A stretch of DNA of 64,000 nt, from the NCBI RefSeq assembly GCF_014489515.1, contig NZ_CP060782.1, forward strand, positions 1,116,001 to 1,180,000, written 5' to 3'. Both the position numbers and the translations under genes were made by a program. Shown here piece after piece: positions 43,527 through 54,071 of the stretch (position 1 is the stretch's first letter; each line of letters opens with the position of its first letter). Origin of the DNA: Sphingomonas sediminicola. Lineage in GTDB: Bacteria > Pseudomonadota > Alphaproteobacteria > Sphingomonadales > Sphingomonadaceae. The notes below the pieces were generated by a model. The model was not told the DNA's origin. It did no database searches and saw only the letters and a list, made by a program, of their open reading frames with translations.

Positions 43527-45035
43527 ATGTCCGAACCTTTCTACATCACCACCGCAATCAGCTACCCGAACGGCCCGCCGCATATCGGTCACGCCTATGA
43601 GGCGATTGCCGCCGACGTGATCGCGCGCTTCCAGCGTTCGCAGGGGCGCGACGTGCGCTTCCAAACCGGCACCGACGAACATGGGTTGAAAATGGCCCAG
43701 ACTGCCCGTGCCGAGGGCATTGAGCCGCGCGCACTTGCGGACAGAATGTCACTCCTTTTCCGAGAGATGTGCGACACTCTTAACGTGTCGTACGATCGTT
43801 TCATTCGTACATCTCAGCCCGATCATTATCGCGCAAGCCAGGCGATCTGGAAGGCGATGGAGGAGAGGGGAGACCTCTATCTCGACCGCTATGAAGGTTG
43901 GTACTCGGTCCGCGACGAGGCCTATTACGAGGAAGACGAGCTCGTTCCCGGTGAGGACGGCGAAAAGCTGTCTCCGCAGGGAACGCCGGTCGAATGGACC
44001 GTCGAGGAGAGCTGGTTCTTCCGTCTGTCGAAATATCAGCAACCCCTGCTCGACCTTTACGCTGCAAAGCCGGAGTTCATTCGGCCCGATAGCCGCCGCA
44101 ACGAGGTCGTCCGCTTCGTCGAGGGCGGCCTCAAGGATCTCAGTATCTCGCGCACCAGCTTCGACTGGGGCGTGCCGGTGCCTGGGAGCGACAACCATGT
44201 GATGTACGTCTGGCTCGATGCCCTGACGAATTACATCACCGGCCTCGGCTATCCCGACGAAACCGAGCTCTGGAAGCGGTATTGGCCCGCGGACGTCCAC
44301 CTGATCGGCAAGGACGTCGTCCGGTTCCACGCGGTCTACTGGCCGGCGTTCCTGATGTCGGCTGGGATCGATCTGCCGAAGATGATCTACGGTCACGGCT
44401 TCCTGCTCAGCCGCGGCGAGAAGATGTCCAAGAGCGTAGGTAATGTCGTCGACCCGCTGGCGCTGGCCCAGGGCTTCGGCGTTGACCAGCTGCGCTACTT
44501 TCTGATGCGCGAGGTCACTTTCGGCCAGGACGGCAGCTATAGCGCGGAAGCGATCGTCAATCGCGTGAATGCGGAGTTGGCGAACAGCTTCGGCAATCTC
44601 GCGCAGCGCACCCTTTCGATGATCTTCAAGAATTTGGAGGGCATCATTCCGGCTGCTGGAGACGCCGCCGAAGACAAGGACCTGCTTCAAAAGGTGGATC
44701 AGGCCTGTGCCGAGTTGACGCAGCGCTTCGGCGATTACGCGTTCTCAGTGGGGCTAGAGGCGTGGATGGGCGCTGTGTTCGCCTGCAATGCCTATATCGA
44801 CGCTCAGGCGCCGTGGGCGCTGCGCAAGACCGACCCGGAGCGCATGATGGCGGTTCTCGGCACGTTGGTCGTGGCTGTTCGGAAGCTGACTGAAGCGGTC
44901 GCGCCCGTCATTCCGGCCTCGGCGGAAAAGCTGCTGGCCCATATCGATAGCGGTAAAGCCGGCCAGCCGATCGCCCAGCCTCAGCCGCTGTTCCCGCGCC
45001 TCGAGCTTTCGGAGGACGAGGAGGCAGCCGCTTGA
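43527..45035 (+). CDS. metG: Methionyl-tRNA synthetase
   Basis: Class I synthetase, 502 residues. The HIGH-type motif is GPPHIGHAYEA near the N-terminus and the KMSKS loop is LSRGEKMSKSVGN near 295. The connective domain lacks the four-cysteine knot and there is no C-terminal dimer domain, the compact form seen in many alphaproteobacteria. GAGGA precedes the ATG. The stop overlaps tatD. Confidence 0.96.
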   Translation: MSEPFYITTAISYPNGPPHIGHAYEAIAADVIARFQRSQGRDVRFQTGTDEHGLKMAQTARAEGIEPRALADRMSLLFREMCDTLNVSYDRFIRTSQPDHYRASQAIWKAMEERGDLYLDRYEGWYSVRDEAYYEEDELVPGEDGEKLSPQGTPVEWTVEESWFFRLSKYQQPLLDLYAAKPEFIRPDSRRNEVVRFVEGGLKDLSISRTSFDWGVPVPGSDNHVMYVWLDALTNYITGLGYPDETELWKRYWPADVHLIGKDVVRFHAVYWPAFLMSAGIDLPKMIYGHGFLLSRGEKMSKSVGNVVDPLALAQGFGVDQLRYFLMREVTFGQDGSYSAEAIVNRVNAELANSFGNLAQRTLSMIFKNLEGIIPAAGDAAEDKDLLQKVDQACAELTQRFGDYAFSVGLEAWMGAVFACNAYIDAQAPWALRKTDPERMMAVLGTLVVAVRKLTEAVAPVIPASAEKLLAHIDSGKAGQPIAQPQPLFPRLELSEDEEAAA

Positions 45036-45811
45036 GACTCATCGATAGCCATTGTCACCTTAATTACGCGGGTCTCGCTGAGCGCCAGGACGAGGTACTC
45101 GCGAACGCTCGGGCGAACGGCGTGACGGGCTTCCTGAATATCTCCACGCGCCAGAGCGAGTGGGGCGATGTGCTTGGCGCTGCCGAGCGTAACTCGGACG
45201 TCTGGGCCACCGTCGGCGTTCATCCGCACGAGGCCGATGCGCATCCCGATCTCGGCGCCTCGGCGCTGGTCGAGGCTGCATCACATCCGCGTGTGATCGG
45301 CATCGGGGAATGTGGGCTCGACTATTTCTACGACAATTCTGAGAGAGATGCTCAGAAGGAGCGCTTCGAAGCCCACATTGACGCGTCCCGCCAGAGCGGC
45401 CTTCCGTTGGTCGTTCACACTCGAGACGCCGAGGAAGACACGGCGGAAATCCTCGCCCGCGCGGTGCGGGAAGGGGGCGTCAGCGGCGTTCTCCACTGCT
45501 TCACCGGTACGGCCGACCTTGCCCGCAAAGCCCTCGACCTTGGCTTCTACATCTCGCTGTCGGGCATCGTGACCTTCAAGAATGCGAAGGAATTGCAGGA
45601 AACGGCCAGCTGGCTTCCGTCCGATCGCATGCTGGTCGAGACAGACTCGCCATTCCTCGCTCCTGTCCCGCACCGCGGGCAAACGTGTGAGCCGGCCTTT
45701 GTGGCCGACACGGCCCGGTTCGTTGCTGAACTGCGTAGCGAACCGCCCGAAGCGCTGGCAGAGACGACGACTGCCAATTTCTTCCGGCTGTTCTCCCGGG
45801 CCTCTGCGTGA
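45032..45811 (+). CDS. tatD: TatD family metal-dependent hydrolase
   Basis: TIM-barrel nuclease/hydrolase of 259 residues. Metal ligands are visible: LIDSHCHLNY at the start, GIGECGLDYFY near 90, VVHTRDAEEDT near 128, LHCFTGTADLA near 152, and VETDSPFLAPVPHRG near 200. The family includes 3'-5' DNA exonucleases. A TTG start overlaps the metG stop, and the stop overlaps the next start by 4 bases; this order is common. Confidence 0.95.
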   Translation: MRLIDSHCHLNYAGLAERQDEVLANARANGVTGFLNISTRQSEWGDVLGAAERNSDVWATVGVHPHEADAHPDLGASALVEAASHPRVIGIGECGLDYFYDNSERDAQKERFEAHIDASRQSGLPLVVHTRDAEEDTAEILARAVREGGVSGVLHCFTGTADLARKALDLGFYISLSGIVTFKNAKELQETASWLPSDRMLVETDSPFLAPVPHRGQTCEPAFVADTARFVAELRSEPPEALAETTTANFFRLFSRASA

Positions 45812-46571
45812 AGGTAAGAATTCTCGGCTGTGGAACGTCATTCGGTGTTCCGCGGATCGGGAATGACTGGGGCCAATGCGATCGAGCTGAGCCGCGCAAT
45901 CGACGCCTACGCTCATCGATCCTTCTCGAGGGTGGGGCAGCAGGCTCCTTGTCGACTGTGGGCCCGACATCCGCGAGCAACTGCTCCAGGCGCAGGTTGC
46001 GACGGTCGAGGGCGTGATCATCACCCACGATCATGCCGACCATTGCCATGGCATCGACGAATTGCGGGCAATCTCGCAGACCCTGGGCAAGCCGGTTCCA
46101 TTCTATGGCCGAGCCGACGTGCTTGAGCGGCTCCGGAGACGGTTCGGTTACATCTTCAAGTCGGCGAGCTTCTATCGTGCGGTAGGCGAAGCGGTCGAAG
46201 TCGGTTCGGAATTGACCTTCGGCGGCGCACAGATACGCTTTGTCGACCAGCCGCACGGAGGAATCACGTCGCTTGGGTTGCGTATCGACATCGGCTCGCG
46301 GTCACTGGCTTATGCCATAGATTTCAATGAGCTGACCGATGACATGCGGACACTGTATGAAGGTGTGGACGTGTGGGTCAGCGACTGCCTCAGCCGGCGA
46401 CCGCATCCAACGCATACCCACCTCGACGCTGTCCTTGGCTGGGCGGAGGAAATGAAGGTGGGGCAGCTCTACCTCTCGCACCTCAACAACAGCATGGACT
46501 ACACAACGCTGGTCGATGAACTGCCGTCCTGGGCGGCACCGGCGCATGACGGACTGGAGATCGAACTCTGA
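45808..46571 (+). CDS. Metallo-beta-lactamase fold hydrolase, PhnP-like (one frameshift)
   Basis: About 254 residues. The opening VRILGCGTSFGVPRIGNDWGQCD is typical of PhnP-like phosphodiesterases. The metal site is VIITHDHADHCHGIDEL, with further ligands in YAIDFNEL and the C-terminal YLSHLNNSMDY. One G is missing at 45943-45944; repair gives LLVDCGPDIREQLLQ before the metal site. GTG start overlaps tatD and the stop overlaps the next gene by one base. PhnP cuts cyclic ribose phosphates; no phn genes are near, so the substrate is open. Confidence 0.86.
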
Positions 46572-47150
46572 TGGAAGAGCGGGGGCCTTACATCATCTAT
46601 TATGTGGTGGCGGCCGTGTTCGTCGCCAGTTCGCTCATCGGGATGCGCCAGCCCATCGGCAAAACTCTGAAGATAGCCCTGGCCTGGGTGGCAATCTTCG
46701 GGTGGGATTCCTTCTCTTCTCGTTTCGAAGCGAATTCTCCGGCGTTGGCCAACGGTTGAAGGCCGAGGCCATGGGCACCCCATCCTCGACGGCCGGCAGA
46801 TCAGAATACCCATTGCCGATGACGGTCACTTCTGGGTCGCGGCCAAGCTGAACGGACGTGATGTGCGCTTCATGGTGGACAGTGGAGCTTCGGTAACGAC
46901 CGTATCCAGGGAAACCGCTGTCGCGGCCGGAGTTCCAATCGGCAACGAGCATGTGATCGTGAACACTGCGAACGGACCGGCGCGTGCGACCAAGGCATAT
47001 GCGGAACAGCTTCAGATCGGCTCCATCGAGAAGACCGACTTTCCGATTGATATCAATGAGAACGACGACACCAATCTACTCGGGATGAACTTCCTGTCGT
47101 CGCTTCAAGGTTGGCGTGTCGAGGGTACTTACCTGGTGCTTCAGCCGTGA
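46571..47150 (+). CDS. Membrane-anchored retropepsin-like aspartic protease, copy A (two frameshifts)
   Basis: About 193 residues after repair. Two N-terminal hydrophobic helices (about 7-24 and 33-52) are followed by a GRQIRIPIADDGHFWV strand and the aspartic protease motif FMVDSGASVT near 105. LLGMNFLSSLQGW closes the fold. It belongs to the clan AA family with one catalytic Asp per chain, so a dimer is expected. Breaks lie at 46704-46706 (GGG) and 46778-46781 (CCCC). It is directly followed by a paralogue. Confidence 0.82.
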
Positions 47151-47737
47151 TGACGAACAGCCTCATGCTGGGCGGCGTCTATCTGGTCATGGCGATCATG
47201 CTGGTGCTGGGGAGCCTTATGGCCCGGCGGGAGCCATTTGCCCGGAAACTGACCATGGTGCTCGCCTGGATTGCAATCTTTGCCGGCGGTTTCGTCGTCT
47301 TCACGTTTCGTGACGATCTTGGCTATGTCGGGCAAAGGCTTCGAGCCGAAGCGACAGGCGAGCCCGTCAAGCAAGGACGGGAAATTCGCATTCCGATGGC
47401 GCTGGACGGCCATTTCTGGGTCGACGGACTGGTCAATGGAAGAAAGGTGAAGTTCCTGATCGATAGCGGTGCGACCATGACGACGATCGGGCGGGAAACT
47501 GCGGCTGAGGTCGGAGTCCGGGCAAGCCCAACACGCAATCAGATCGTCCGGACCGGAAATGGATTCATTCGTGTGGCTACAGGTACGGCGCAAGAACTGG
47601 AAGTCGGCGACATTGAGCGCCGGGATCTCGCGCTGCACATTGCCGACGATGAGGACTTGAACGTCCTCGGAATGAATTTCCTGTCCTCTTTGCAGCGTTG
47701 GGGAGTGGAAGGGCGATGGCTGATCCTCGTCCCCTGA
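47150..47737 (+). CDS. Membrane-anchored retropepsin-like aspartic protease, copy B
   Basis: An intact 195-residue paralogue of the preceding gene. The same layout is present: two hydrophobic helices (about 8-24 and 35-52), GREIRIPMALDGHFWV, FLIDSGATMTT near 107, and VLGMNFLSSLQRW near the end. By eye about half the residues match copy A, highest in the linker and active site and lowest in the flap region (about 120-160). ATG 47150 overlaps the stop of copy A. Substrates are not known. Confidence 0.85.
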   Translation: MTNSLMLGGVYLVMAIMLVLGSLMARREPFARKLTMVLAWIAIFAGGFVVFTFRDDLGYVGQRLRAEATGEPVKQGREIRIPMALDGHFWVDGLVNGRKVKFLIDSGATMTTIGRETAAEVGVRASPTRNQIVRTGNGFIRVATGTAQELEVGDIERRDLALHIADDEDLNVLGMNFLSSLQRWGVEGRWLILVP

Positions 47738-47786
47738 TTACTCGGGAACTTTACATAATACATATTATCATACTTACGAGGTAGAA

Positions 47787-48563
47787 ATGGAAATCGCCGT
47801 GGGGACGTCCTTTAGCCTCGATCGGCTCGTTTCAATCATGAAGCGGCTTCGCGACCCCTCGACCGGCTGCGAATGGGACAGCGTGCAGACATTCGCAACG
47901 ATCGCGCCGTACACGATCGAAGAAGCCTATGAAGTTGCAGACGCAATTGCTCGCAATGATATGGGCGCGCTGGTCGACGAGCTCGGCGACCTCCAGCTCC
48001 AGGTCGTCTTCCATGCACAAATGGCTGAGGAAGCCGGCCATTTCGCGCTCGACGACGTCATCAACGGCATATGCGACAAGATGGAGCGCCGGCATCCGCA
48101 CATCTTCGGCGACGCTGAGAACGGCGGCCATCACCTGTGGGAGATCATCAAGGCCGAAGAACGCTCGGCAAGCGAAGACAAGAGCGCCCTCGCGGGTGTT
48201 GCTCTGGCTCTCCCGGCGCTGGAACGAGCGGCAAAGCTCCAGCGACGCGCTGCGCGGACCGGTTTCGATTGGCCCGATGCGTCAGGGCCTCGTGCGAAGA
48301 TCGATGAGGAACTGGAAGAGCTGGAGCTCGAAACCGAGCATCAGGGCATGCTTGAGGAGATGGGAGACCTCCTCTTCGCAGTCGTTAACCTCGCACGGAA
48401 GCTTAACATTGAGCCGGAAGCTGCTCTCCGTGAGGCCAATCGGAAGTTCGAGCGGCGCTTTCGGGCTATCGAGCAGGAACCCGGCTTTTCCGATATGACG
48501 CTGGGTGAAATGGAAGAGCTTTGGAGGCGCGCGAAGGCTGATCAGGCGGACTCGCTCGCCTGA
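47787..48563 (+). CDS. mazG: Nucleoside triphosphate pyrophosphohydrolase
   Basis: Cleaves NTPs, including damaged ones, to NMP and pyrophosphate. 258 residues with two MazG modules: the first with CEWDSVQTFATIAPYTIEEAYEVADAI and the EELGDLQLQVVFHA-like metal site, the second with EELEELELE and EEMGDLLFAVVNLAR. GAGG precedes the ATG. The 49-base spacer before it is unusually AT-rich and contains an inverted repeat. The 3' end overlaps hflX by 22 bases. Confidence 0.95.
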   Translation: MEIAVGTSFSLDRLVSIMKRLRDPSTGCEWDSVQTFATIAPYTIEEAYEVADAIARNDMGALVDELGDLQLQVVFHAQMAEEAGHFALDDVINGICDKMERRHPHIFGDAENGGHHLWEIIKAEERSASEDKSALAGVALALPALERAAKLQRRAARTGFDWPDASGPRAKIDEELEELELETEHQGMLEEMGDLLFAVVNLARKLNIEPEAALREANRKFERRFRAIEQEPGFSDMTLGEMEELWRRAKADQADSLA

Positions 48564-49843
48564 AAACGCGCCCAATTCTCAGGCGAAAGTCGAACAGAAA
48601 GCTCGATCTCATCGCCGTCAACGCGTTGTTCGAGGACTTCTCCACGCGAGTGCAGCCAGGCGAGCCGGCTTCCTTCGCTGGAGCTCAGCCGGATCACATG
48701 GACCTGCGTGTCCTGCTGCAAGGCTTCGGCAATCCTTTCTCTAATGTGGTCGACGCCCCATCCGCTAAGCGCTGAAATTGGAACGACATCTGCTCGCCGC
48801 TCGGCTTCGGCCAAGAGCGCCCGCCGGTCGGTCTCGTCCAGGAGATCCACCTTGTTCCAGGCCTCTATCCGGGCCGGACCCTCCCCTTCCCCGATGCCAA
48901 GCGAAGACAGCACGTCTTCGACGTCCTCTGCCTGCGCTTCGTGGTCCGGGTGCGCCATGTCACGCACGTGGATTAGCAGGTCGGCCGACGCGACCTCTTC
49001 CAGCGTGGCCCTGAAGGCAGCGATCAGCTCGGTCGGAAGGTCGGAAACGAAGCCGACCGTGTCAGACAATATGGCCTTGTCGAAGCCCGGGATTTTCACG
49101 TTCCGCATCGTTGGATCGAGCGTCGCGAAGAGCATGTCTTCGGCAAGCACGCCGTCACCGGTCATCATGTTGAAAAGGGTGGATTTCCCGGCGTTCGTGT
49201 ATCCAACAAGCGCAATGACGGGCCATGGTGCGCGCTGACGACGGCCGCGATGCAAAGCGCGGGTTCGCTTGACCTGCTCCAGCTCGCGCCGAATACGCGC
49301 CATGCGGTCGCGGATCAGCCGACGGTCGGCCTCGATCTGTGTTTCACCCGGGCCGCCGAGGAAACCGAAACCACCGCGCTGCCGCTCGAGGTGGGTCCAC
49401 GTTCGCACTAGGCGGCCCGCCTGATAATCGAGATGGGCAAGTTCGACCTGAAGCCGTCCCTCCGCAGTGGCCGCCCTTTCCCCAAAGATTTCGAGGATGA
49501 GGCTCGTGCGATCGATCACCTTTGTACCGACCTGCTCTTCGAGTGATTTTTGCTGAACCGGCGACAGCGCCGCATCGACGATTAGAAGCTTTGCGTCGCT
49601 TTCACTGGCAAGTTCCGCGATTTCCTCCACCTGCCCCTTGCCGAGCAAAGTTGCCGGACGAACTTGCCGGAGGCGAAACGCCTTGCGAGCGACCACGTCG
49701 ACGCCAATCGCACCGGCCAGCCCTTCCGCTTCGTCCAGCCGCGCTTCCGTTGAGCGGCGGGATCCCTCGCCAACGCGCTCCGGCACGACGACGACCGCTC
49801 GTTCGCCGCGGGCAACATCGTTGACGGGGTCGTAGAAGGTCAC
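48542..49843 (-). CDS. hflX: GTPase HflX
   Basis: Ribosome-splitting GTPase of 433 residues. The N-terminal HflX domain (about 15-180) includes [13 protein letters not shown] and [20 protein letters not shown]. The G domain has G1 [13 protein letters not shown], the G3-equivalent [12 protein letters not shown] and G4 NKVD. GTG start overlaps the hfq stop by 4 bases, so it is coupled to hfq as in many Proteobacteria. Confidence 0.96.
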   Translation of the reverse strand: MTFYDPVNDVARGERAVVVVPERVGEGSRRSTEARLDEAEGLAGAIGVDVVARKAFRLRQVRPATLLGKGQVEEIAELASESDAKLLIVDAALSPVQQKSLEEQVGTKVIDRTSLILEIFGERAATAEGRLQVELAHLDYQAGRLVRTWTHLERQRGGFGFLGGPGETQIEADRRLIRDRMARIRRELEQVKRTRALHRGRRQRAPWPVIALVGYTNAGKSTLFNMMTGDGVLAEDMLFATLDPTMRNVKIPGFDKAILSDTVGFVSDLPTELIAAFRATLEEVASADLLIHVRDMAHPDHEAQAEDVEDVLSSLGIGEGEGPARIEAWNKVDLLDETDRRALLAEAERRADVVPISALSGWGVDHIRERIAEALQQDTQVHVIRLSSSEGSRLAWLHSRGEVLEQRVDGDEIELSVRLSPENWARFQASESA

Positions 49844-50327
49844 GCGTTCGGCTCTTCCGTCGCGCCCTGATCGCCAAGATCCAGCGCGTGCGGCGGTTGC
49901 AGGGTCGAAACCGCGTGCTTGTATACCAACTGCAATTGTCCATCGCGTTCGAGCAACATGGAAAACTGGTCGAAACCGGCCACATGACCCTGCAGCATGA
50001 CGCCATTGACGAGAAACAGGGTCATTGGCGCCTTCTCGCGGGCGGCGGCAGCAAGAAAGATGTCCTGCAGGCTCCCCCGGCCTCCTTGCGGCTCAAGAAA
50101 CCCCTTCGGCAGGTCCGTCGGAGTGCGTTGCGGCATGATCGTCGAAATCGCGTGCTTGTAGACAAGCTGCGAAGACATGTCGCGCCGCAGAAGGATAGAA
50201 AAGGCATCAAACCAGGTGATTACGCCCTGAAGCTTCACACCTTTGACAAGAAAGACGACCGCCGGCGATTTGGATCGCCGGACGCTGTTCAAAAACTGAT
50301 CCTGGAGGCTGAGGGCTTGTCCGGCAT
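49840..50327 (-). CDS. hfq: RNA chaperone Hfq with two tandem Sm domains (one frameshift)
   Basis: About 162 residues. Sm domain 1 (about 8-67) has [23 protein letters not shown] and [11 protein letters not shown]; Sm domain 2 (about 85-148) has [23 protein letters not shown] and [11 protein letters not shown]. Both keep the YKHA(I/V)ST core of the RNA-binding face. One base is missing at 50307-50308, after ATG 50327 (PDKPSA); repair restores [12 protein letters not shown]. Tandem Hfq is known from Zymomonas and relatives; three copies would equal the usual hexamer. It lies between ntrX and hflX. Confidence 0.92.
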
Positions 50328-50343
50328 TTGCGATCGCCCGAGC

Positions 50344-51722
50344 TCAATCCTCTCCGTCGCGCTTGTCTGCAATGCCCAGCGCCTTGAGTTTTCTGTGAAG
50401 CGCCGATCGCTCCATTCCGATGAACGATGCGGTGCGGGAGATGTTGCCGGAGAAGCGGCGGATTTGGATCTTAAGATATTCGCGTTCGAAAGACTCACGC
50501 GCTTCGCGAAGCGGGCTGCCCATGATCGTGAGCGTCGCGCTCGAAAGACCCGCCGCCCCTGGTTGTCGAGCACCTCCGACGGCAGGAGATCGACGTCGAT
50601 GCACGAAACGTCGCCAGGCGCCAGGATCACTGTCCGCTCGATGATGTTACGAAGCTGGCGGACGTTGCCCGGCCAGTCGTGGGCTTGCAGCGCCGCGATG
50701 GCCTCTTCGGAAAAGCTTGGCGGGGTAATGCGACGCTCCGCGGCGAAGCGGGTCAGGAAGTGGTTCGCAAGCTCGGGAATGTCTTCACGGCGTTCGCGCA
50801 GCGGGGGAATGCGAACGGGAACGACATTGAGCCGGTAATACAGATCCTCGCGGAAGCGGCCATCGGTGATCTCGTCGGCCAGGTTTCGCGAGGTCGCCGA
50901 GAGAACCCGGACGTCGACCTTGATCGGCCGCTGGCCTCCGATCCGGTGGTAACTCTGATCCGTCAGCACCCGCAGGATCTTGCCCTGCGTGGTGAGCGGC
51001 ATATCGGCGATCTCGTCGAGGAACAGGGTCCCGCCATGAGCCTGCTCGAGAAGGCCAGGCCGCGCGACACCGTCCACCTCGCTGCCGAAAAGCTCCTCCT
51101 CGACCCTGTCCGGGCTCATCATCGCTGAAGACACCACGATAAAAGGCGCCTTCGCGCGCGGGCTCCACTGATGGATCATCCGCGCCGCAATCTCCTTCCC
51201 CACGCCTGCGGGGCCGGTGATGAGGACGCGGCTTCCAGTCGGGGCAACGCGCTTCAGCGTTGCCCTGACATTGTTGATTGCGACTGAAGTGCCATGAAGC
51301 TGGTCGTCCTGCCCCACCTGCTGGCGGAGATTTTCGTTTTCGCGCCGTAACCGGTCGGTTTCCGTAGCTCGCGCAACCAGATGGACGAGCCGCTCGGCCT
51401 CGAAGGGCTTCTCGATGAAGTCGATCGCTCCTTCACGAATGGCGGCGACGGCCGTGTCCAGATTGCCATGGCCGGAGATCATCAACACGGGCAGATTCGG
51501 GTCGCGGCGCTTTACCTCCTGAAGAATCTGCAGACCGTCCATGCGAGAACCCTGAAGCCAGACGTCGAGAAGCACGAGCGAAGGCCTGCGCTCTTCGATT
51601 GCGTCGAGCGCGGCGGAACTGTCGGCGGCAGAGCGCACCGAATAGCCCTCGTCTTCCAGCACCCCGCTTACCAGGTCCCGGATATCGGCCTCATCGTCGA
51701 CTACGAGCACTTCAAGCGCCAT
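50344..51722 (-). CDS. ntrX: NtrX-type response regulator (one frameshift)
   Basis: About 459 residues. The receiver domain (about 1-120) has phospho-Asp in LVLLDVWL. The AAA+ domain has Walker [18 protein letters not shown] and Walker [14 protein letters not shown] Fis-type helix-turn-helix follows at the end ([19 protein letters not shown]). The sigma-54 contact motif GAFTGA is absent: the loop reads [18 protein letters not shown]. That is usual for NtrX and means it likely acts without activating sigma-54. One base is missing at 50556-50559 (CCCC on the plus strand). Confidence 0.93.
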
Positions 51723-51733
51723 CAATTACTCCA

Positions 51734-54024
51734 TTATCGCTGTCCCCTGTTGACCCCTACAGGTGAGTTTTCCGCGGAAGAGTCCGCTGGTGCTTCCGAT
51801 TCAAGCGTAGCAAGCTGCTCCGCATCGAAAGCAATTCGCACGTGCGTGCCACCGCCCGGTCGATCAAGGAAGGCAATCTCGCCGTGATGCTCCTCGACAA
51901 TCTTCTTGACGATCGCGAGGCCCAGGCCGGTCCCGCGCACTCGGGTGGTCATGTACGGCTCAGTCAGTCGCTCGCGCTCTTCAGGTAGCCCCACTCCCGT
52001 ATCTGTGAGGTCGAAAATCAGCTGCCCGCCGACCTTATGCAGCTTCAAATCGACGCGATCGCCGGCAAGGTTGTGTTCGCCCCTGCTCCGCCGAGCCTCG
52101 ATCGCTTCGACCGCATTCTTCACGACATTGCTAAGCGCCTGGCCCAGCTGTCGGCGATCACAAACCATCTCGAAGTCGCCCTGCGGCGGCTGGAGCGCGA
52201 AACTGATTCCCGGATGGGCGACTTCGTGCAGGAACAGCGACTGACGCGCGATTTCATGCACATTTTCGCGCCGGAACACCGGCTTCGGCATTCGTGCGAA
52301 GTTCGAGAATTCGTCGACCATCCGCCGAAGATCGCCGACCTGCCTTACAATCGTTCCGGTCAGCCGCTCGAACGTCTCGCTGTCCGAGGCGATCTCCTTG
52401 CCGAAGCGCCGTTGCAGGCGCTCGGCGGCAAGCTGGATCGGGGTCAGCGGGTTCTTGATCTCGTGCGCGATGCGGCGGGCGATATCCGACCAGGCGGCGC
52501 GGCGCTGGTCCGAAAGCTGATCTGTGATATCGTCGAAGGTAATGACCGCACCCTGCTGATAACGCACACGCTTTACCGCCAGCGTGCGCTCGCCGGACTT
52601 GGACTCCACAAGCACATCGGCCTCACGCTGCTCACCCGCCATGAACTCGCCCAACTCCGGCGAAACATCGGCCAGCGGAACGCCTTCCAGCCCCTCCTGC
52701 TCATGTTGCAACAGGCTCTCGGCCGAACGATTGATCAGCAGAATTCGATTGTGTGCATCCAGGGCGACGACACCGGCGGTCACGCTGGAAAGCACGGCCT
52801 CGGTAAACGCCCGCCGAGCGTCGAGCTGAGCGTTCGCGGACATCAAGGCGCCCGTCTGCTCTTCCAAGCGCCCGGACATGCGGTTGAAAGCGCTGGCCAG
52901 CGTCTGGATCTCGTCCTCAGTCTTCGCGACCGGGACGCGCGTTGAGAAATCGCCCTCTTCAATGCGCCCTGCAGCAGTGACCAACTGACCCACCGGTCGA
53001 ACGAGCCGGTCCGCGAGCTTCAGGGCCGCAGATATCGCCAGTCCCACGATGACCAAGGCGACGACCAGCAGAGCGCCGTTGAAACGAAGCTGGTTCGTTC
53101 GAGAACGAGCGAGAAGGGCCTGATAATCATCAAGCACTTCATTCGCTCGACCGACCTGAAGCGCGATCTCCGGGTCAACGTCGCGTGCGACATAGAGATA
53201 GCTGTTAGGCCCGTATGATAGGCGCGTGAGCACAGAAATTCGGTCGGGAGTGTCTGCATCGACCACCGTGTCTGGCGGCGTGCCCTTGAGTTTCCGGACG
53301 GCGCTATTGATCCGCTTCTCGTCGATCATCCCGTCGTAGCCATTTACGACAGCCAGCGACTGAACCTGCCCGTTTTGCCTGATTTCAAGAAGCGCCGCCT
53401 GGTTCAGCGAACGGAGATAGACTTGCTGAGCCAACGCTTGCTGAAAACGAGGGTCGTCGAGGGTGATCTGTTCCAGAATATCGCCGACGTTTCCGGACAT
53501 CGCAGTCGCCTCAGCGCCCACTCGGCCCAGTTCATATCGATAAGTGGCATGTGCGACCTGGACCGTGTTCTCGAGCATCGACCGAGCCCGATCCGAGAAC
53601 CAAAACTCCAAGCCACTTTGAAAAAGCAGTGAAGCGAAAATCGCCACAAATACGGTCGGAACGGCGGCGAGCACTGAGAATAGGGTCACCAGCCGGGCAT
53701 GAAGCTTTCCGCTTCCCAGCCCCTCCCTCTTCGCGCGACGCCGAGCGACCCGGCGAGAGTAAAGGACCATCAGGGCGATAGCGGGGATGAGGTTTGCCAC
53801 CAGCAGGAGCGCTATCAGGGCGGTGAAAGCAGCGACCCCGGCACCGAGCTACGCGTCAAAGCCCAGACACTGAACGCCACCGTCACGACCAGGACGGCCG
53901 CAACACCCCAGGTCGCGTAACGGGTCACTCGGCCGTTCGCTCGATTGCGAGCGAGCCAAGCGGCGAAGTCAGACCTGGTCAGATTCGATTCGGATGCAGG
54001 CGCGTCCACGGGGCGGCCTAGCAC
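51734..54024 (-). CDS. ntrY: NtrY-type sensor histidine kinase (one frameshift)
   Basis: About 763 residues. Three hydrophobic segments in the first 110 residues, a periplasmic sensor region, another membrane helix near 300 and a HAMP domain follow one another. Then come a PAS domain (about 395-490), the H box IARRIAHEIKNPLTPIQLAAERL and the ATPase boxes NVVKNAVEAIE, DTGVGLP and GTGLGLAIVKKI. One base is missing at 53844-53845, between the first two membrane helices; repair restores the second helix. GTG start. Cognate NtrX lies 11 bases downstream. Confidence 0.93.
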
Positions 54025-54071
54025 GGCAGTTGCACAAAAAACACAGCTACTGAAGCCTATTTGCCGCTTTT

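Noticed and set aside
43749-44690. A 313-codon frame antisense to metG
   Set aside because: A mirror of a conserved synthetase with no recognisable feature of its own.
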